64,000 nt of DNA from Flavobacteriaceae bacterium R38 (GTDB lineage Bacteria; Bacteroidota; Bacteroidia; Flavobacteriales; Flavobacteriaceae), in contig WXYP01000001.1 of the NCBI GenBank assembly GCA_009901575.1, positions 434,001 to 498,000 on the forward strand, read 5' to 3'. Of the stretch, positions 61,636 through 64,000 are shown one piece after another. The translations under genes and the position numbers were made by a program. The notes below the pieces were generated by a model. That model was given only the letters and a program-made list of their open reading frames with translations. It was not told the DNA's origin and did no database searches. How positions within the stretch are numbered: position 1 is the stretch's first letter; each line of letters begins with the position of its first letter.

Positions 61636-64000
61636 TTAATCTTCAACCATTACCCATTCTCCTTTATTGATAAGAGGTTCGGCTTGTTTGTATTTTAAAA
61701 CTTTATTTTCCCCACTCATCACATTTTTAATGGTTACGCGATCGTTTCTACCAATTTTCGGACGGTCTCTTACAATCGTTTCTGTTACTTGCGGACGTTG
61801 TTGTGCCTGTTGACCGGCAGCCCTGTTCTGAGCAGCCAACTCATCACTGTTTAAAACCTCTTCTTTAGTCATTTGAAGGTTTTCTTTTGGCCTTTTAACC
61901 GATTGAGCTTCTTGTATATTAGTGTCTTGAGAAGGGATTTCTCCTTTGAATAAAAAGGAAATGATCTCTTTATTGACTTTGTCCATCATTTCTTTGAATA
62001 ATTCAAAGGCTTCAAATTTATAGATCAATAACGGATCTTTTTGCTCATGAACTGCTAATTGTACAGATTGTTTCAACTCATCCATTTTTCTTAGATGTGT
62101 TTTCCATGAATCGTCAATAATGGCTAAACTGATATTCTTTTCGAAATCGGTTACCAAAGTTTTTCCACTACTTTCGTAGGCTTCTTTTAAATTGGTAACA
62201 ACATTTAATGTTTTACTACCATCTGTAAAAGGAACTACAATTCTTTCAAATCGATCTCCCTGGTTTTCGTAAACATTTTTAATAACAGGAAATGCATTAG
62301 TCGCGCTTCTCTCTATTTTATTATTATATTGCTCGTATACTGCCGAGTATATTTTTGAAGCAATTTCCTGAGGTGTAGATTTCTTAAAATCCTCTTCGCT
62401 AACAGGAGACGTTAATGAAAAATATTTAATAAGCTCAAACTCAAAGTTTTTATAATCGTTAGCAGCTTTATTTGTATCTGCAATAACCTCACAGGTATCA
62501 AATATCATGTTGGCGATATCTACCTTAAGACGTTCTCCTTGTAAAGCGTGTCTTCTACGTTTATAAACAACCTCTCTTTGGGCATTCATTACATCATCGT
62601 ATTCCAATAAACGTTTTCTAACACCGAAGTTATTTTCTTCTACCTTTTTCTGAGCACGTTCTATAGATTTGGTCATCATAGAATGTTGAATAACCTCTCC
62701 CTCTTTTAAGCCCATTCTATCCATCATTTTAGCTACTCTGTCTGAACCAAAAAGTCGCATCAGGTTATCTTCAAGAGATACATAGAATTGAGAGCTACCC
62801 GGATCTCCCTGTCTACCAGATCTACCCCTTAACTGCCTGTCTACACGACGAGAATCATGTCTTTCTGTTCCGATGATGGCCAAACCTCCGGCATCTTTAA
62901 CCTGGTCACTCAATTTAATATCGGTACCCCTACCAGCCATATTGGTTGCTATAGTTACAACTCCTGCATTCCCGGCTTCTGCTACAATATCAGCCTCTTT
63001 TTTATGAAGCTTAGCGTTTAAGACGTTATGAGGAACCTTTCTCAGGGTCAACATTCTTCCTAAAAGCTCAGAAATCTCTACTGAAGTTGTACCGATTAGC
63101 ACTGGTCTTCCGGCTTTGGAAAGTTCTGTAACTTCTTCTATAACTGCGTTGTATTTCTCTCTTTTAGTTTTGTAAATAAGATCTTGTCTGTCGTCTCTTG
63201 CGATTGGTCTGTTAGTTGGGATTTCCATAACATCCATCTTGTAGATTTCCCAGAATTCTCCTGCTTCTGTAATTGCCGTACCTGTCATTCCTGAAAGCTT
63301 TCGGTACATTCTGAAGTAATTCTGGAGTGTTACCGTAGCAAAAGTCTGAGTAGCATCTTCAATTTTTACATTTTCTTTTGCTTCAATAGCCTGGTGTAAT
63401 CCGTCAGAATAACGCCTTCCGTCCATAATACGTCCGGTTTGCTCATCTACAATCATTACCTTATTGTCTATAACTACATACTCGACATCTTTTTCAAATA
63501 AAGTATATGATTTTAATAATTGATTTAGCGTATGAATACGTTCGCTTTTTACACTAAAATCCTTAAACAGACTTTCTTTGAGTTCTGCTTCTTTTTCTAT
63601 GGGTAAATTCTGATTTTCTATTTGAGCGATCTCTATTCCTATATCCGGTAAAACAAAAAAGTTAGGGTCTGTATCTCCAGATAAATGTTCTACCCCTTTG
63701 TCTGTAAGATCAATCTGGTTGTTTTTTTCATCGATTACAAAAAGTAATTCTGCATCTACCTGGTGCATTTCCCTGTTGTTATCCTGCATGTAGAAGTTCT
63801 CTGTTTTTTGTAACAGTTGTTTAACTCCTTCTTCACTTAAAAACTTAATAAGCGCTTTATTCTTCGGTAACCCTCTGTATACTCTTAAGAGCAGGAATCC
63901 ACCTTCTTTGGTATCTCCTTGTGCGATAAGCTTTTTAGCTTCAGCCAGTACTCCTGTCAGATATTGACGCTGTTTGGTAACTATATCTGAAACTTTAGGC
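61636..64000 (-). CDS. secA: Preprotein translocase ATPase SecA (5' end beyond the window)
   Basis: SecA drives unfolded proteins through SecYEG. The reading frame stays open to the window edge: 70 codons lie upstream of the first ATG seen at 63789, so the visible 787 codons are the C-terminal part and the Walker A region is outside. Visible motifs include EYVVIDNKVMIVDEQTGRIMDGRRYSDGLHQAIEAKE, the FFRMYRKLSGMTGTA-type segment (here NYFRMYRKLSGMTGTA), IATNMAGRGTDI, and the arginine finger GTERHDSRRVDRQLRGRSGRQGDPG in NBD2. The C-terminus ends KIGRNDRVTIKNVMSGENKV...GEWVMVED in place of the cysteine zinc-binding tail of E. coli SecA. Confidence 0.95.
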   Translation of the reverse strand, partial: PKVSDIVTKQRQYLTGVLAEAKKLIAQGDTKEGGFLLLRVYRGLPKNKALIKFLSEEGVKQLLQKTENFYMQDNNREMHQVDAELLFVIDEKNNQIDLTDKGVEHLSGDTDPNFFVLPDIGIEIAQIENQNLPIEKEAELKESLFKDFSVKSERIHTLNQLLKSYTLFEKDVEYVVIDNKVMIVDEQTGRIMDGRRYSDGLHQAIEAKENVKIEDATQTFATVTLQNYFRMYRKLSGMTGTAITEAGEFWEIYKMDVMEIPTNRPIARDDRQDLIYKTKREKYNAVIEEVTELSKAGRPVLIGTTSVEISELLGRMLTLRKVPHNVLNAKLHKKEADIVAEAGNAGVVTIATNMAGRGTDIKLSDQVKDAGGLAIIGTERHDSRRVDRQLRGRSGRQGDPGSSQFYVSLEDNLMRLFGSDRVAKMMDRMGLKEGEVIQHSMMTKSIERAQKKVEENNFGVRKRLLEYDDVMNAQREVVYKRRRHALQGERLKVDIANMIFDTCEVIADTNKAANDYKNFEFELIKYFSLTSPVSEEDFKKSTPQEIASKIYSAVYEQYNNKIERSATNAFPVIKNVYENQGDRFERIVVPFTDGSKTLNVVTNLKEAYESSGKTLVTDFEKNISLAIIDDSWKTHLRKMDELKQSVQLAVHEQKDPLLIYKFEAFELFKEMMDKVNKEIISFLFKGEIPSQDTNIQEAQSVKRPKENLQMTKEEVLNSDELAAQNRAAGQQAQQRPQVTETIVRDRPKIGRNDRVTIKNVMSGENKVLKYKQAEPLINKGEWVMVED

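Noticed and set aside
1-64000. tRNA, rRNA, CRISPR arrays, insertion sequences, integrases and attachment sites
   Set aside because: None was found by eye in either strand; long palindromes all fit terminators at gene ends.

Overview
This is an AT-rich stretch of chromosome from a member of the Bacteroidota, most likely a marine Flavobacteriaceae. The evidence is the gene content (BshC, nusB–DUF1573–yajC, a DUF3276/PUR protein, L28–L33–DUF4295–FtsY, leucine dehydrogenase, a long NusB, a flavobacterial-type SecA tail) and repeated promoter-like elements of the Bacteroidota type (TAnnTTTG, often with a TTTG/TTG about 16-21 bp upstream). No rRNA, tRNA, insertion sequence, prophage or CRISPR array was seen. 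The window reads as core chromosome with several small accessory patches.

Layout. 0-9 kb: recR, a lipoylated E2 acyltransferase, a BLUF protein, a secreted esterase, a TPR lipoprotein, a DnaQ-like exonuclease, FAH-family hydrolase–Hpt–cinA, then rpmB–rpmG–DUF4295–ftsY. 9-21 kb: amidase lipoprotein, rimO, a DUF5117-type metalloprotease, the first of three M14 carboxypeptidase-like proteins, bshC and a cadherin-like lipoprotein. 21-35 kb: PLP decarboxylase, guaA–LysM protein–OsmC–DUF922 run, lipoprotein, M20 hydrolase, second M14, PUR protein, ABC exporter, leucine dehydrogenase. 35-46 kb: nusB–DUF1573–yajC, YdeI-like, DinB, pepT, pyrD, an unknown protein, GNAT, SPW-like membrane protein, a decayed gene, mazG, MATE, PAP2. 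46-52 kb (minus strand): a tightly coupled set for moving and attaching a sugar from a lipid carrier (GT2, a duplicated LAB_N membrane protein, ArnT-like transferase, uncharacterised membrane protein), preceded by meaB and DUF2911. 52-64 kb: AlkD-like protein, two ECF sigma factor/membrane partner modules, an AhpD-like protein, MsrA, the third M14 and the 5'-truncated secA.

Main points of interest. (1) The BLUF domain has Glu where the photochemically essential Gln normally sits. (2) The second ECF sigma gene and the divergent DUF6249-type gene carry two opposed promoter-like sites of identical design (TGTAACC-N16-AGTCA), suggesting autoregulation. (3) The four-gene glycolipid cluster contains an uncharacterised membrane protein with an enzyme-like polar motif and a tandem LAB_N protein. 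(4) Several genes have the -7 element almost touching the start codon, predicting leaderless mRNAs. (5) A frameshifted gene remnant sits upstream of mazG. All functional statements rest on motifs read by eye; no database search was run.
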